From the NCBI GenBank assembly GCA_951812745.1, contig OX638327.1, positions 1,539,914 through 1,603,913 of the forward strand: a DNA stretch of 64,000 nucleotides. The letters are read 5' to 3'. The translations under genes and the position numbers were made by a program. Below, one piece after another: positions 1-8,639 of the stretch; position 1 is the stretch's first letter, and every line of letters starts with the position of its first letter. Below the pieces are notes generated by a model. It was not told the origin of the DNA. It ran no database searches and worked only from the letters and a program-made list of their open reading frames with translations. Source of the DNA: an uncultured Nitrospirales bacterium. Its GTDB lineage: Bacteria; Nitrospirota; Nitrospiria; Nitrospirales; UBA8639.

Positions 1-44
1 GCGACGATCCTCGTTTTTTCGTATACCGGCTTGAACATTGTTCG

Positions 45-1829
45 TCAACGCTTGAGGTATCGATTGGTAATCGGCATTCGTCGATCTTTCCCAAGCGCCT
101 TTTGCGTAATTTTGATCCCGATCGGAGCCTGGCGGCGTTTATATTCACTGCGGTCCACCATGGCCATCACGCGCTTGACGGTTTTCAGGGAAAAGCCTTG
201 TCCGGCAATTTCCTGAAGGGAGCGCTCTCTTTCGACATACGCCTCCAGTATCGGGGCAAGAACTTCATAGGGCGGCAAGGCGTCCTGATCCGTTTGATCG
301 GGTTTGAGCTCGGCCGACGGCGCCCGCTCGATGATACGTTGGGGAATTACGACCGCGCCATGGGCATCAACGGCTTTGAGGTTCCGATGCCGGGCCAGGT
401 CATAGACCAGGATTTTGGAGACATCTTTAATCACAGCGAAGCCGCCCGCCATGTCTCCGTATAAGGTAGCATACCCGACGCTCATTTCGCTCTTGTTGCC
501 GGTCGTCAGGACCAAGTGGCCGAATTTGTTGGACAGAGCCATCACGATGGTTCCACGGATGCGAGCCTGGAGATTTTCTTCCGTCACATCGGGAGCGCGT
601 TCTCCGAAGGTCGAGGACAGTGTCCTGACGTATTGCTTCCAGAGGCGCGTAATCGGAATGCTCAACAAACGAACGTTCAGCCCCTTCATCAAGGCGTTGG
701 CGTCCACGCGGCTCTCCCGAGAGGTAAACGGTGAAGGCATGAACACCCCTGTCACGCGATCCGGGCCAAGGGCATCGGTGGCAATCACCGCCGTCAGGGC
801 GGAATCGATCCCCCCGCTGACGGCAATCAATACGCGTTGAAACCGGTTTTTCCTGACGTAGTCCCGCACGCCCGTCACCAGGGCCTGATAGATTTCTTCC
901 AGATCGTGAAGCACGGCCGGATTTTTCAATGGTACCGGCTTATTCTGTTTCCGTCGTACCAACGGAGACAGTTGCACTCGCTTGACGGGATACCGCTGCC
1001 CGGCCCGTTTCCTCTGACCCGCGGGGCGCGTCTCTCGAGGGCCATCGAACGACAGGTCGGCCATAAGCAGCTCTTCTTCAAACGCCCCGGCACGCGTGAT
1101 GACCGTTCCCGTTCGATCGACAATCATACTGTTTCCATCGAATACGACTTCGTCCTGCCCCCCGACCATGTTGGTATAACTCACGACCACGTCATTCTCC
1201 CTGGCGCGCTGCACCAACATACGTTCCCGCGTCCTTGCCTTCCCCACGTGATAGGGTGAGGCATTAATATTCAGAATCAGCCGGGCACCCCCGACGGATA
1301 CCTGATCACAAGTGGGCCCGCCGGTGTACCAGATGTCCTCACAGATGTTCACGCCAAACCGCAGGCCATGGACCTGGCAGACCAACGCTTTTTTGCCTGG
1401 CGAAAAATACCGGCTTTCGTCGAACACCCCGTAATTCGGCAGGAACGTTTTTTGGCAGGTGGCGACAACCTGACGGTCATGAATCACCGCCGCCGCATTG
1501 AACACATGCCGGATTCCCGAGGGAACGACCAAAGGAGTCGAATCCCGCAAACGAATGATTCCCCCCTCTTCCAGATATCCGACCACCACGGTGAGGTCTC
1601 GGCACTGTGTGCTCAACCATTGGAGTGCCTGATTCGTATCGTGGAGAAAACTTTGTCGTAAGACCAGGTCTTCCGGTGGATAGCCGGTGATCGCCAGTTC
1701 CGGGAAGACGACGATATCCGCTCCCGTCCGACGAGCATGTTTGACCCATTTGCCCATCGCACGCACGTTCCCATCCACGTCGCCCACGACGGGATTCATT
1801 TGAACCATGGCAATTCGGCAAGCGCGCAT
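45..1829 (-). CDS. nadE: Glutamine-dependent NAD+ synthetase
   Basis: Converts deamido-NAD+ to NAD+ using ATP, with ammonia taken from glutamine; last step of NAD synthesis, cytosolic. The 594-residue protein has an N-terminal nitrilase-type glutaminase domain with the expected Glu44, Lys127 and Cys163 (motifs FPELAITGY, QKTFLPNYG and NICEDIW), then a synthetase domain with the ATP P-loop SGGIDS at residues 338-343. The length fits the two-domain glutamine-using form, not the short ammonia-using one. I chose the ATG at 1829 because the protein then begins MRACRIAMVQMNP, as in the family; longer readings would translate through the terminator at 1833-1871. It is the last gene of the minus-strand block, 148 bp after the GAF-ANTAR gene, with its own promoter. 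Confidence 0.95.
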   Translation of the reverse strand: MRACRIAMVQMNPVVGDVDGNVRAMGKWVKHARRTGADIVVFPELAITGYPPEDLVLRQSFLHDTNQALQWLSTQCRDLTVVVGYLEEGGIIRLRDSTPLVVPSGIRHVFNAAAVIHDRQVVATCQKTFLPNYGVFDESRYFSPGKKALVCQVHGLRFGVNICEDIWYTGGPTCDQVSVGGARLILNINASPYHVGKARTRERMLVQRARENDVVVSYTNMVGGQDEVVFDGNSMIVDRTGTVITRAGAFEEELLMADLSFDGPRETRPAGQRKRAGQRYPVKRVQLSPLVRRKQNKPVPLKNPAVLHDLEEIYQALVTGVRDYVRKNRFQRVLIAVSGGIDSALTAVIATDALGPDRVTGVFMPSPFTSRESRVDANALMKGLNVRLLSIPITRLWKQYVRTLSSTFGERAPDVTEENLQARIRGTIVMALSNKFGHLVLTTGNKSEMSVGYATLYGDMAGGFAVIKDVSKILVYDLARHRNLKAVDAHGAVVIPQRIIERAPSAELKPDQTDQDALPPYEVLAPILEAYVERERSLQEIAGQGFSLKTVKRVMAMVDRSEYKRRQAPIGIKITQKALGKDRRMPITNRYLKR

Positions 1830-1832
1830 CGC

Positions 1833-1871
1833 AAAAAAAAACGCCCTCTTCCCTTCGGGGGAAGGAGGACG
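1833..1871 (-). terminator. Intrinsic terminator in the nadE leader
   Basis: On the minus strand a stem of about 12 bp with one bulged C and a 5-base loop (1842-1871) is followed by nine T residues (1833-1841). Only three bases separate the T tract from the nadE ATG. It can end transcripts arriving from aroC-aroB-GAF-ANTAR, but because the nadE promoter lies upstream of it, it would also attenuate nadE. An antiterminator would therefore be needed for full nadE expression. Confidence 0.75.
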
Positions 1872-1916
1872 CCTTTGTCCCAACGGCTAGCAAACGTACA
1901 CAAATCGTCTCTTGAG

Positions 1917-1946
1917 CTTGTACCAACGATTCGGACGACCTGTCAA
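1917..1946 (-). promoter_or_regulatory. Candidate sigma-70 promoter of nadE
   Basis: On the minus strand TTGACA (1941-1946) is followed after 18 bases by TACAAG (1917-1922). The -35 box is perfect and the -10 matches four of six positions. It lies between the GAF-ANTAR stop codon and nadE, so nadE can be transcribed alone. The predicted RNA would begin near 1910 and run through the terminator hairpin before reaching the nadE start. Confidence 0.55.
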
Positions 1947-1977
1947 GAGCGCAGGAGCGAACAAGGATCGTCGTTCC

Positions 1978-3261
1978 CTACTGATCCATGGACCCACCTT
2001 CCAATTCTCCGGCCAATATAATGGCCTCGGCGATCTCCCGCATGGACTTTCGCATATTCATGCTTTGACGCTGGATCAACCTGAACGCGTCGGCTTCGGA
2101 TAATCTCCGAGAATGCATGAGATAGCCCTTGGCTCGTTCGACGAGTTTTCTGACGGTCAGGGCTTCCTGCATTTCAAATGATTTTTCCGCGAGACGAGTA
2201 TGCTCAATGGCGACCGCTGCCTGGTTGGCAATGGCTTGCATGATTTTGATTTCCTTGTCGTCAAACGTATGCAACGTGGAAGTATAGGTATTGATCACGC
2301 CGATGACCTTTTCCTTGCTCATCATGGGCACCGACAATAACGAACACAACGACTCCCGTTTGGCTAAGTCCTGGTAGAAGAACTCTTTCTCCTTCTTCAC
2401 GTCGGACACGCAAATCGGCCGTTGTTCCTTGACCGCCCGCCCGCTGACGCTCTGGCCGATCTTGAGCGGCGGTTTCCGGCGATAGGCTTCGCTCAGGCTT
2501 TGGGTCGCGGCAATACGCAACCGCTGGCTCTCCTCCTCAACCAACATGAGCGAACAGATCGTGGAATCCATCATCTGCGCCGTCGTGGCCACGATCAATT
2601 GCAGCACTTCCTCAATCACACGATTGGAGGCCACGGTTTCCGACACTTGGGACAGGGTATCCAGTTGCAACGTTTGCCGCCTCATTTCGTTGTACAATCG
2701 CGCATTCTCAATGGCGCCCCCAACCTGGTTCGCGATCGTCGACAACAGCGCCAGTTCGGCATCTTGATACCGCCTCGCCCGTTTGTGTTGAACGTTAATG
2801 ACGCCGATAACGTTGCCTTTAGTCACGATAGGCAGCGACACGAAGGCCTGATACCGGTCTTCAGGCAGATTGTGAAAGAATTTAAACCGTGGATCATCAC
2901 TCGCGTGACGCGGAATGACCACCGGCACCCTTTCTTGGGCCACCCAGCCCGTAATCCCTTCTCCCAGCCCCACGGAGATCCGGCCGATGAGCTTGGGATG
3001 AGGATTCTTGGAGGACCGCAAGACCAGTTCGTCCCGATTCTCGGAGACGAGATACAATAAACAGGAATCGCCCTTCGTCACTTCAACCACCACTTCGACG
3101 ATGTGTTTGAGAACCGCTTCCAAATCGAGCGTACTGCTGATCGATGCACTAATACGGTACAGCACTTCCACTTCCCGCGTTCTTTCGCGAAGGATGGCTT
3201 TGACGTCCTGCTGGGGCCGCTTGGGAGCTTTCTTTGTCGAAGTTTTCTTTGTTGGAGTCAT
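1978..3261 (-). CDS. GAF-GAF-ANTAR sensor and antiterminator
   Basis: Probable signal-responsive RNA-binding regulator of 427 residues. A Lys-rich start is followed by a short coiled segment (RERTREVEVLYRISASI), a first GAF domain at about residues 45-190, a second at about 205-350 and a C-terminal ANTAR domain at about 365-420 (LVERAKGYLM to MREIAEAII). ANTAR domains bind paired hairpins in nascent RNA and block terminators; GAF domains sense small ligands or redox state. I see no kinase or receiver domain. The start at 3261 (MTPTKKTS) is preferred because a longer reading would pass through the palindromic repeat and overlap aroB. The next gene, nadE, has a terminator in its leader and is the most obvious local target. 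The ligand is unknown. Confidence 0.85.
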   Translation of the reverse strand: MTPTKKTSTKKAPKRPQQDVKAILRERTREVEVLYRISASISSTLDLEAVLKHIVEVVVEVTKGDSCLLYLVSENRDELVLRSSKNPHPKLIGRISVGLGEGITGWVAQERVPVVIPRHASDDPRFKFFHNLPEDRYQAFVSLPIVTKGNVIGVINVQHKRARRYQDAELALLSTIANQVGGAIENARLYNEMRRQTLQLDTLSQVSETVASNRVIEEVLQLIVATTAQMMDSTICSLMLVEEESQRLRIAATQSLSEAYRRKPPLKIGQSVSGRAVKEQRPICVSDVKKEKEFFYQDLAKRESLCSLLSVPMMSKEKVIGVINTYTSTLHTFDDKEIKIMQAIANQAAVAIEHTRLAEKSFEMQEALTVRKLVERAKGYLMHSRRLSEADAFRLIQRQSMNMRKSMREIAEAIILAGELEGGSMDQ

Positions 3262-3277
3262 CTCAATAATCCCCACG

Positions 3278-3345
3278 TCTCCCTCTCCCCTGGTGGGAGA
3301 GAGCCTGCCCCGGACTCGATCCGGGGGTTGGGGTGCGGGGGCCCT
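3278..3345. repeat. REP-like double hairpin between aroB and the GAF-ANTAR gene
   Basis: Two perfect 7-bp stems lie side by side: 3283-3301 (CTCTCCC/GGGAGAG, 5-base loop) and 3308-3326 (CCCCGGA/TCCGGGG, 5-base loop), followed by a G-rich run. The composition resembles palindromic REP-type units common in Gram-negative genomes. It fills the aroB to GAF-ANTAR gap and would form the 5' leader of the regulator mRNA. No second copy was seen in this window. Confidence 0.6.
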
Positions 3346-3347
3346 GA

Positions 3348-4475
3348 TCAACTGAATTGCGCATACCACCGTCTCACCGTGCGCGGGTCCAGCGGCATGA
3401 CCTGGACTTTTCCTATCGACCTGGGAAGTACGCAATGGACGGTTCCCTGCGCCACTTTCTTATCATGACGCATGGCCCCCCAGAACCTCGAAAAACTATG
3501 AGCCGGTATCCGCACGGGAAGGCCCGTTCGTTGTATCAAGGCACGCTGCCTGTCCACGACGTCTTTCGAGCACAACTCCAAATGGTTGGCAAGGAGGGAT
3601 TCATGTACCATGCCGATTCCCACGGCTTCACCATGGATATATTTTCGGTATCCGCCCAAAGCTTCCAAAGCATGCCCGATGGTATGTCCATAATTCAGGA
3701 TCCGACGCAGGCCCGATTCCCGTTCATCTTTGGCCACCACTCGCGCCTTGATCTCACAACAACGCGTGACGACCGTTTGGATGTCCTTCTCTTGCATGTC
3801 AAGAATGTGTTCCATCCGATCCTCTAAAAAGCCGAAAAAACTCTTGTCGGCAATGACCCCGTATTTAATCACCTCGGCCAACCCGGACAGCCATTCCCGC
3901 TTGGGCAGGGTCTGCAACGTATTCGTATCGGATACCACGAGGGCCGGCTGGTAAAACGCGCCGATCAAATTCTTCCCGGAGGGATGGTTGACCCCGGTTT
4001 TCCCACCCACGCTGGAATCCACTTGGGCCACAAGCGTCGTGGAAACTTGAACAAAGGGGATACCCCGAAGATACATGGACGCGGCAAAACCGGTGATGTC
4101 TCCAATCACTCCTCCTCCCAACGCCACGAGCGTGGACCGGCGTTCGAATCGATGCTTGACCAATTCATCGACGATGTACGAGACCCACCGAAGCGTTTTG
4201 GTTCGCTCGCCATCCGGAATGCTTATGAAGTAGCAGGTGAATCCGGCTTTACCGATCGCCTTCTTGAGCGATGCCCCGTAGAGACGTGCCAACGTCGGAT
4301 TGGTCACGACTCCGACTCTTCCGGAAAGTCCCAATGATTGCAAATACTCACCCATCCGGTGAAGGCTGCCGGGACCGATCACGATATCGTAGCTTCGCTT
4401 GCCGAGACCGACTTTGACGGTTTGATTAGACGGGGTCATGAGCGGCCCCGCACTCGGCTTTTCGGGTTGAGCCAT
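3348..4475 (-). CDS. aroB: 3-dehydroquinate synthase
   Basis: Second step of the shikimate pathway: DAHP to 3-dehydroquinate, NAD+- and metal-dependent, cytosolic. At up to 375 residues it carries the family signature DGERTKTL, the nucleotide-binding GGGVIGDITGFAASMYLRG region, QVDSSVGGKTGVNH, and the metal-binding RRILNYGHTIGHALE and HGEAVGIGM motifs. The start is uncertain: the family core begins near residue 19, and Met13 (4439) is an alternative since neither start has a strong ribosome binding site. It lies 36 bp after aroC, so the two shikimate genes are probably co-transcribed with the pil genes upstream. The usual partner aroK is not present here. Confidence 0.95.
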   Translation of the reverse strand: MAQPEKPSAGPLMTPSNQTVKVGLGKRSYDIVIGPGSLHRMGEYLQSLGLSGRVGVVTNPTLARLYGASLKKAIGKAGFTCYFISIPDGERTKTLRWVSYIVDELVKHRFERRSTLVALGGGVIGDITGFAASMYLRGIPFVQVSTTLVAQVDSSVGGKTGVNHPSGKNLIGAFYQPALVVSDTNTLQTLPKREWLSGLAEVIKYGVIADKSFFGFLEDRMEHILDMQEKDIQTVVTRCCEIKARVVAKDERESGLRRILNYGHTIGHALEALGGYRKYIHGEAVGIGMVHESLLANHLELCSKDVVDRQRALIQRTGLPVRIPAHSFSRFWGAMRHDKKVAQGTVHCVLPRSIGKVQVMPLDPRTVRRWYAQFS

Positions 4476-4511
4476 GCCATGGATTCACGTTGAGTCAGGA
4501 GGGGAAACCAC

Positions 4512-5672
4512 TCAAAAATTCTTCACGTATTCCTGGTACGCGTCGAAATTTCGTTTCATTTCATCCAAACTATCGCCGCCGAACTTTTCCAACATGGCAT
4601 TGGCCATTTCATAGGCAATGACGGCTTCTCCTACCACACCGGCTGCAGGAACCGTACAGATATCGGAACGTTCCACCGTGGCTTCAAATGGTTTTTTTGT
4701 TTGGATATCGACGCTGTTCTTCGGTTGATACAACGTGGCAATCGGTTTCATGGCAACCCGTACGACGACGGGTTGTCCGTTCGTAATGCCGCCTTCCAAC
4801 CCACCGGCATGGTTGGTCTTTCTGGCAAATCCAGGTCTGGTGTCACTCGGATAAATGTCGTCGTGCACTTCAGATCCGAAGCGACAAGCCGACTCGAACC
4901 CCATACCGATTTCCACGCCTTTCATGGCCTGGATACTCATGGCCGCCATAGCCAGCCGTGCGCTCAAACGCCGGTCCCACTGCGCGTAACTGCCCAACCC
5001 CACGGGAGGATTGGTTGCCACCACCTCGAAGACTCCACCCAAGGAGTCGCCGTTCCGTTTCGCCGATTGGATCTGCTCGATCATCTTTTCATTCGCTTCC
5101 GGATCAGGACACCGAACCTGAGACTGCTCAGCCCGTTCATACGCCGCCAAGGGATCATCCACCGGCGGGATCGTGACCGACCCGATTCGGGTCGTATAAC
5201 TCACCACCCGCATGTCAAATTGCGACAAGAGGATTTTGGCCACGGCGCCAAGGGCCACCCGAATAGCGGTTTCTCTCGCACTCGCCTTTTCGAGCACATT
5301 ACGAATGTCCCGATGTCCATATTTAATGGCCCCCACCAAGTCGGCATGCCCGGGTCGCGGGCGGGTCACGACTCGTTCCTCTGACGGGGGACCCGGTTCA
5401 GCTGCCATAATCTCCTGCCAATTTTCCCAATCCCGATTGCGAACCAATAATCCCAATGGATTTCCCAAGGTTTTCCCTTTCCGGACACCGCAGTAAAATT
5501 CAACCTGATCTTTTTCGATCCGCATCCGGCCCCCACGACCATACCCACCCTGCCTTCTCGCGAGATCCTGGTTGATCATTTCCGCGGTCAGAGGAAGTCC
5601 GGCCGGGACCCCTTCCAACACGGCCATCAACCCTTTTCCATGGGATTCACCGGCATTTAAATAACGCAACAT
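4512..5672 (-). CDS. aroC: Chorismate synthase
   Basis: Last step of the shikimate pathway: EPSP to chorismate, needing reduced FMN. The 386-residue length is normal. It starts [14 protein letters not shown], the first signature of the family, and contains [26 protein letters not shown]-like and [20 protein letters not shown]-like segments with the expected conserved His and Arg residues. It follows pilP by only 25 bp and occupies the place where pilQ usually lies in pilMNOPQ clusters. Confidence 0.96.
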   Translation of the reverse strand: [386 protein letters not shown]

Positions 5673-5697
5673 CTTGCACCTTCACCCATCAAAGTTT

Positions 5698-6177
5698 TCA
5701 GGAATTCCCGTCGAAACGCAGTTCTTCCAAAGCTCGTTCCTCGTCCAACCAATATGTTTTCTCAGCTTGAGGCTCTGTCTGTTCCTCTATCCCCGAAAGA
5801 GTCACCCCTTGCTCCGTGATGCGTTTCACGACGAGGGAATAAGCGGAAAGGAATTGTCCCGGCATGACAATGAGTCGCTCCCCATCCTCAAACTCCAACA
5901 TAGCCCAACGGCCTTCGGCAGATGACAAGGTGCCAAGGACCTTCACCGTTTGGCGGTTCACGTCTTGCCCCTGTAAGGATGCACTGGCAGCATTCGGGAC
6001 AACCGATTTCGGCACAAAAGGATCACGAAAGTGATCCGCACGGTACCGGAATAGATGAGACGGCTCTTGAGCGTCAGTCACCACCTGATCACCAGGCCCT
6101 GCATGACCGTGAGTCCCGATACACGACAGCACGCTCCCGCACACGAAGAACATGAGCACTGAACCGGCACGCGTCAT
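5698..6177 (-). CDS. pilP: PilP-like pilus assembly lipoprotein
   Basis: In type IV pili PilP is a periplasmic lipoprotein linking the inner-membrane PilN/PilO complex to the secretin PilQ. The 159-residue protein has an N-terminal signal with a lipobox-like VLSC (Cys19) and a short beta-rich domain containing the DPFVP segment typical of PilP linkers, followed by VKVLGTLSSAEGRWAMLE. The sequence match alone is modest; the assignment rests on position directly after pilO and on length. The C-terminal acidic tail is unusual. No pilQ follows. Confidence 0.75.
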   Translation of the reverse strand: MTRAGSVLMFFVCGSVLSCIGTHGHAGPGDQVVTDAQEPSHLFRYRADHFRDPFVPKSVVPNAASASLQGQDVNRQTVKVLGTLSSAEGRWAMLEFEDGERLIVMPGQFLSAYSLVVKRITEQGVTLSGIEEQTEPQAEKTYWLDEERALEELRFDGNS

Positions 6178-6189
6178 GGATTTGAGCCT

Positions 6190-6804
6190 TTAACCTGTAA
6201 CCTGCCCGTTAATGGTCCGTTCACTTTGTCCAACCGCAGTCGCCTGGAAACCTATCAATTCAAAGGAAGCTTGAATCGGCCGTTCCGGGCTTTTCCCATT
6301 CCGTTCCAGGGTGTGAAAGTCCAGCGACTTCAACGTCAACCTCTTCGGAAGCGTTTGAAGCTCTTCAAGAAAGTGCGCGAGTGCATGATACCGTCCCTCT
6401 GCATGGAGCCAAAGCGTGACTCGATGCAAATCCATATCAGGCAGCGGAACGGGATTCTCGGACTTCCAAGACGTGAGTGCCACGTCAACCGATCGTGCTT
6501 TGTCCAGGACGCCCGTGAGTACTTGATCCATGGGCACCGCCACGACGCTTTTTTGTGCTTCGAGTTGGCTGGTCAGATTCGTGATTTCATCCTTAAGAGT
6601 TTCCAATCGATGGTCCCGTTTCATCGTTCCAAGTTGATAGTCCAATGATCGAAGGGTTTGCTGAAACGCTTGGGCGCGTTCCTGTTGCGGTTCCACAACG
6701 AATTGAAACATGAGCATCGACGTGAACCCCGCAAAGAGAAGCAGGATGATGAGCTTCTGGGTCACGCGTGTGTCTTCCACCCAATCAAGAATTCTGTCGA
6801 CCAT
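6190..6804 (-). CDS. pilO: Type IV pilus inner-membrane protein PilO
   Basis: 204 residues with a short cytoplasmic start, one transmembrane helix at about residues 16-36 (KLIILLLFAGFTSMLMFQF), a coiled-coil stretch to about residue 85 and a ferredoxin-like periplasmic domain (RVTLWLHAEGRYHALAHFLE). PilO pairs with PilN and links the cytoplasmic PilM ring to PilP. It overlaps the end of pilN by 20 bp, which suggests translational coupling. Confidence 0.85.
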   Translation of the reverse strand: MVDRILDWVEDTRVTQKLIILLLFAGFTSMLMFQFVVEPQQERAQAFQQTLRSLDYQLGTMKRDHRLETLKDEITNLTSQLEAQKSVVAVPMDQVLTGVLDKARSVDVALTSWKSENPVPLPDMDLHRVTLWLHAEGRYHALAHFLEELQTLPKRLTLKSLDFHTLERNGKSPERPIQASFELIGFQATAVGQSERTINGQVTG

Positions 6805-7357
6805 GATCCGTCGAGTCCATAAAGAGGTTCATTGAAAATTGAAAGAGGTCGGGCTCCTGTACGTGGGGCTCGGCATCAACCACGTCGACTCGACCAAGCA
6901 TGTCGGTCTTTTCGAACTCTTTCGCAAGTTTCAACACGTCTTCGAGAGAACGGGCAATACCCGACAACGTGATCTTGACATCCTTTGCCTGAAGATGCAG
7001 CAACCACACGTCCAAAGGGGCAACCACTCGGCTGATCATTGACAGCAGGTGAATGGGCTTGGCCAAGTCACTCGTCAAGGCCTTGAGCCTGTTGCGTTCG
7101 GAGATCATGGCTTGTTGCTGTTTCTCCAGCGTCAAGACCGCCTGGTTGGTTTTCTGCAGCAAAGCGACACGTGCCTGTTTTGCTTGCATCTCCTGTTCAA
7201 GCCGTTGTGTCGTATGCCTGACGTCGACGGCAACCCATCCCCACAACGCCCAGACACCCGCCAGAACGCATAGCCCCGCGAACAACTCCAATTTGGAGCG
7301 CCGCCGCGCTCGACGATCATCGTGTCGTTGGCCTTTCAGTAAATTAATGCTAACCAT
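6785..7357 (-). CDS. pilN: Type IV pilus inner-membrane protein PilN
   Basis: 190 residues. It begins MVSINLLKG, the conserved PilN N-terminus whose INLL motif docks into PilM, followed by a basic segment, one transmembrane helix (about 26-46), a coiled coil, and a periplasmic fold with the segment VAPLDVWLLHLQ common in PilN proteins. The ATG at 7357 gives this canonical start and overlaps the pilM stop by 8 bp; a longer reading would run far into pilM. Confidence 0.9.
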   Translation of the reverse strand: MVSINLLKGQRHDDRRARRRSKLELFAGLCVLAGVWALWGWVAVDVRHTTQRLEQEMQAKQARVALLQKTNQAVLTLEKQQQAMISERNRLKALTSDLAKPIHLLSMISRVVAPLDVWLLHLQAKDVKITLSGIARSLEDVLKLAKEFEKTDMLGRVDVVDAEPHVQEPDLFQFSMNLFMDSTDHGRQNS

Positions 7358-8399
7358 GGTTGTCCTGATGAAGGGCCAAACCAACGGCCACTCCTCCGAG
7401 ATGGGCCGAAGCCGATAGAAGGTCACGATCTTGATGATCGGCCAGACCTTCGATTTCATCAAAAGGATTGAACGGCAGCGTGGGAATCCCCAAAGCGTTC
7501 TGCAACTCACTGTGCAGTCGTGGATTTCTTGATCGTCCTCCGCAGAGAAAGAACTTTTCCACGTCGAATCCCGGGTGGCGTTCCAGGACGGACTCACAAC
7601 AGTATGTGATTTCTCTTATGACTTCCGTCACAACCAATGGATTCTCCGGGTTATCGGTTCCACCTGGGCCGTGTCCAGCGGCGTCTTCGACAGTGACCGC
7701 GTCATCGATTGCACGGCCTGGCGAAATTCCATCGAAGCTGACGTCACGGACCATGAGGGGATGCTCATCAGCCACGAGCACGATATTCATTCCGCTTGCT
7801 CCCACGTTTACCATACCAAACGATTTTCCCCGGAAGGCTGAACTTTTCCGCATTATCGTCTTCAGCAGCGCGAGACCATCGACGTCACATATGATCGGAT
7901 GCACCCCGATTTCTTCCAATAACGTTTTGCGGCTGTCAACGACCTGTTGCTTGGCAGCCACGAGCAACAAGTCCGTCTCCGTAGAGGCGGGCTGCGGTCG
8001 AGGCAGGATCCAATAGTCGAAATAAATATCGCTCATGGCATACGGAATGTATTGATCGCCTTGCCACGTCAGGTATTCATCAAGGGCATCCTGCTCGACA
8101 CCGGACACGCGTATCCGCTTGACCATCACCGACGGTCCGGATACGGAGATGGCAACCGGGCTGCCGAGCAATTCAAATTCTTGAAGCAGATCGCCGAGTA
8201 CGGCTTTGAGCCGATGGGAATACTGGCCCGCGTCCTCTTCCGCGACATCCAGGCTGCGCACGCCGAATCGCTTGAGACGATACCCGGTGGCGCGTGGCTC
8301 AAGCTGGATCAGCTTGATCGCGGAAGAGCCGATGTCCAAACCGACACGGGGTTGCGGTCGTGAAAAGACATGAGCCCATCTCCTGAGCCGGTTCATCAT
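7350..8399 (-). CDS. pilM: Type IV pilus actin-like ATPase PilM
   Basis: 349-residue cytoplasmic actin-like protein that binds the N-terminus of PilN. Visible motifs are VGLDIGSSAIKLIQL near the start (phosphate 1), MVNVGASGMNIVLV in the middle (phosphate 2) and FFLCGGRSRNPRLHSEL near the end (adenosine). First gene of pilM-N-O-P, with a good promoter about 70 bp upstream and a 240-bp gap after rapZ. Confidence 0.92.
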   Translation of the reverse strand: MMNRLRRWAHVFSRPQPRVGLDIGSSAIKLIQLEPRATGYRLKRFGVRSLDVAEEDAGQYSHRLKAVLGDLLQEFELLGSPVAISVSGPSVMVKRIRVSGVEQDALDEYLTWQGDQYIPYAMSDIYFDYWILPRPQPASTETDLLLVAAKQQVVDSRKTLLEEIGVHPIICDVDGLALLKTIMRKSSAFRGKSFGMVNVGASGMNIVLVADEHPLMVRDVSFDGISPGRAIDDAVTVEDAAGHGPGGTDNPENPLVVTEVIREITYCCESVLERHPGFDVEKFFLCGGRSRNPRLHSELQNALGIPTLPFNPFDEIEGLADHQDRDLLSASAHLGGVAVGLALHQDNHG

Positions 8400-8467
8400 T
8401 GGCTGTTAGTTGCCAGGGCTGGTTGACCTCACAGGCAAAATCCTCATGTTTCGGCTTAGAGGATTTC

Positions 8468-8496
8468 ACTCTACACGGTTCTCAATTGACCGTCAA
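8468..8496 (-). promoter_or_regulatory. Sigma-70 type promoter of the pilMNOP-aroCB unit
   Basis: TTGACG (8491-8496) and TAGAGT (8468-8473) on the minus strand are exactly 17 bases apart in the 240-bp gap between rapZ and pilM. The predicted RNA start is near 8461, giving a leader of about 60 bases. I saw no clear sigma-54 GG-N10-GC element in the gap although rpoN is nearby. Confidence 0.6.
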
Positions 8497-8639
8497 ACAA
8501 AGGCGATTGGGCCCATGTGACCATGAGTTTTCTCATCAAGAGGAGCGTGACGGCGAATGTTCTCTTGTCGTGATCTGAGCATGACGGCAGCGCAGGGCGG
8601 AAAAGCGGGCCGTACAGAAAAACCCGGCTCCACGGCGCG

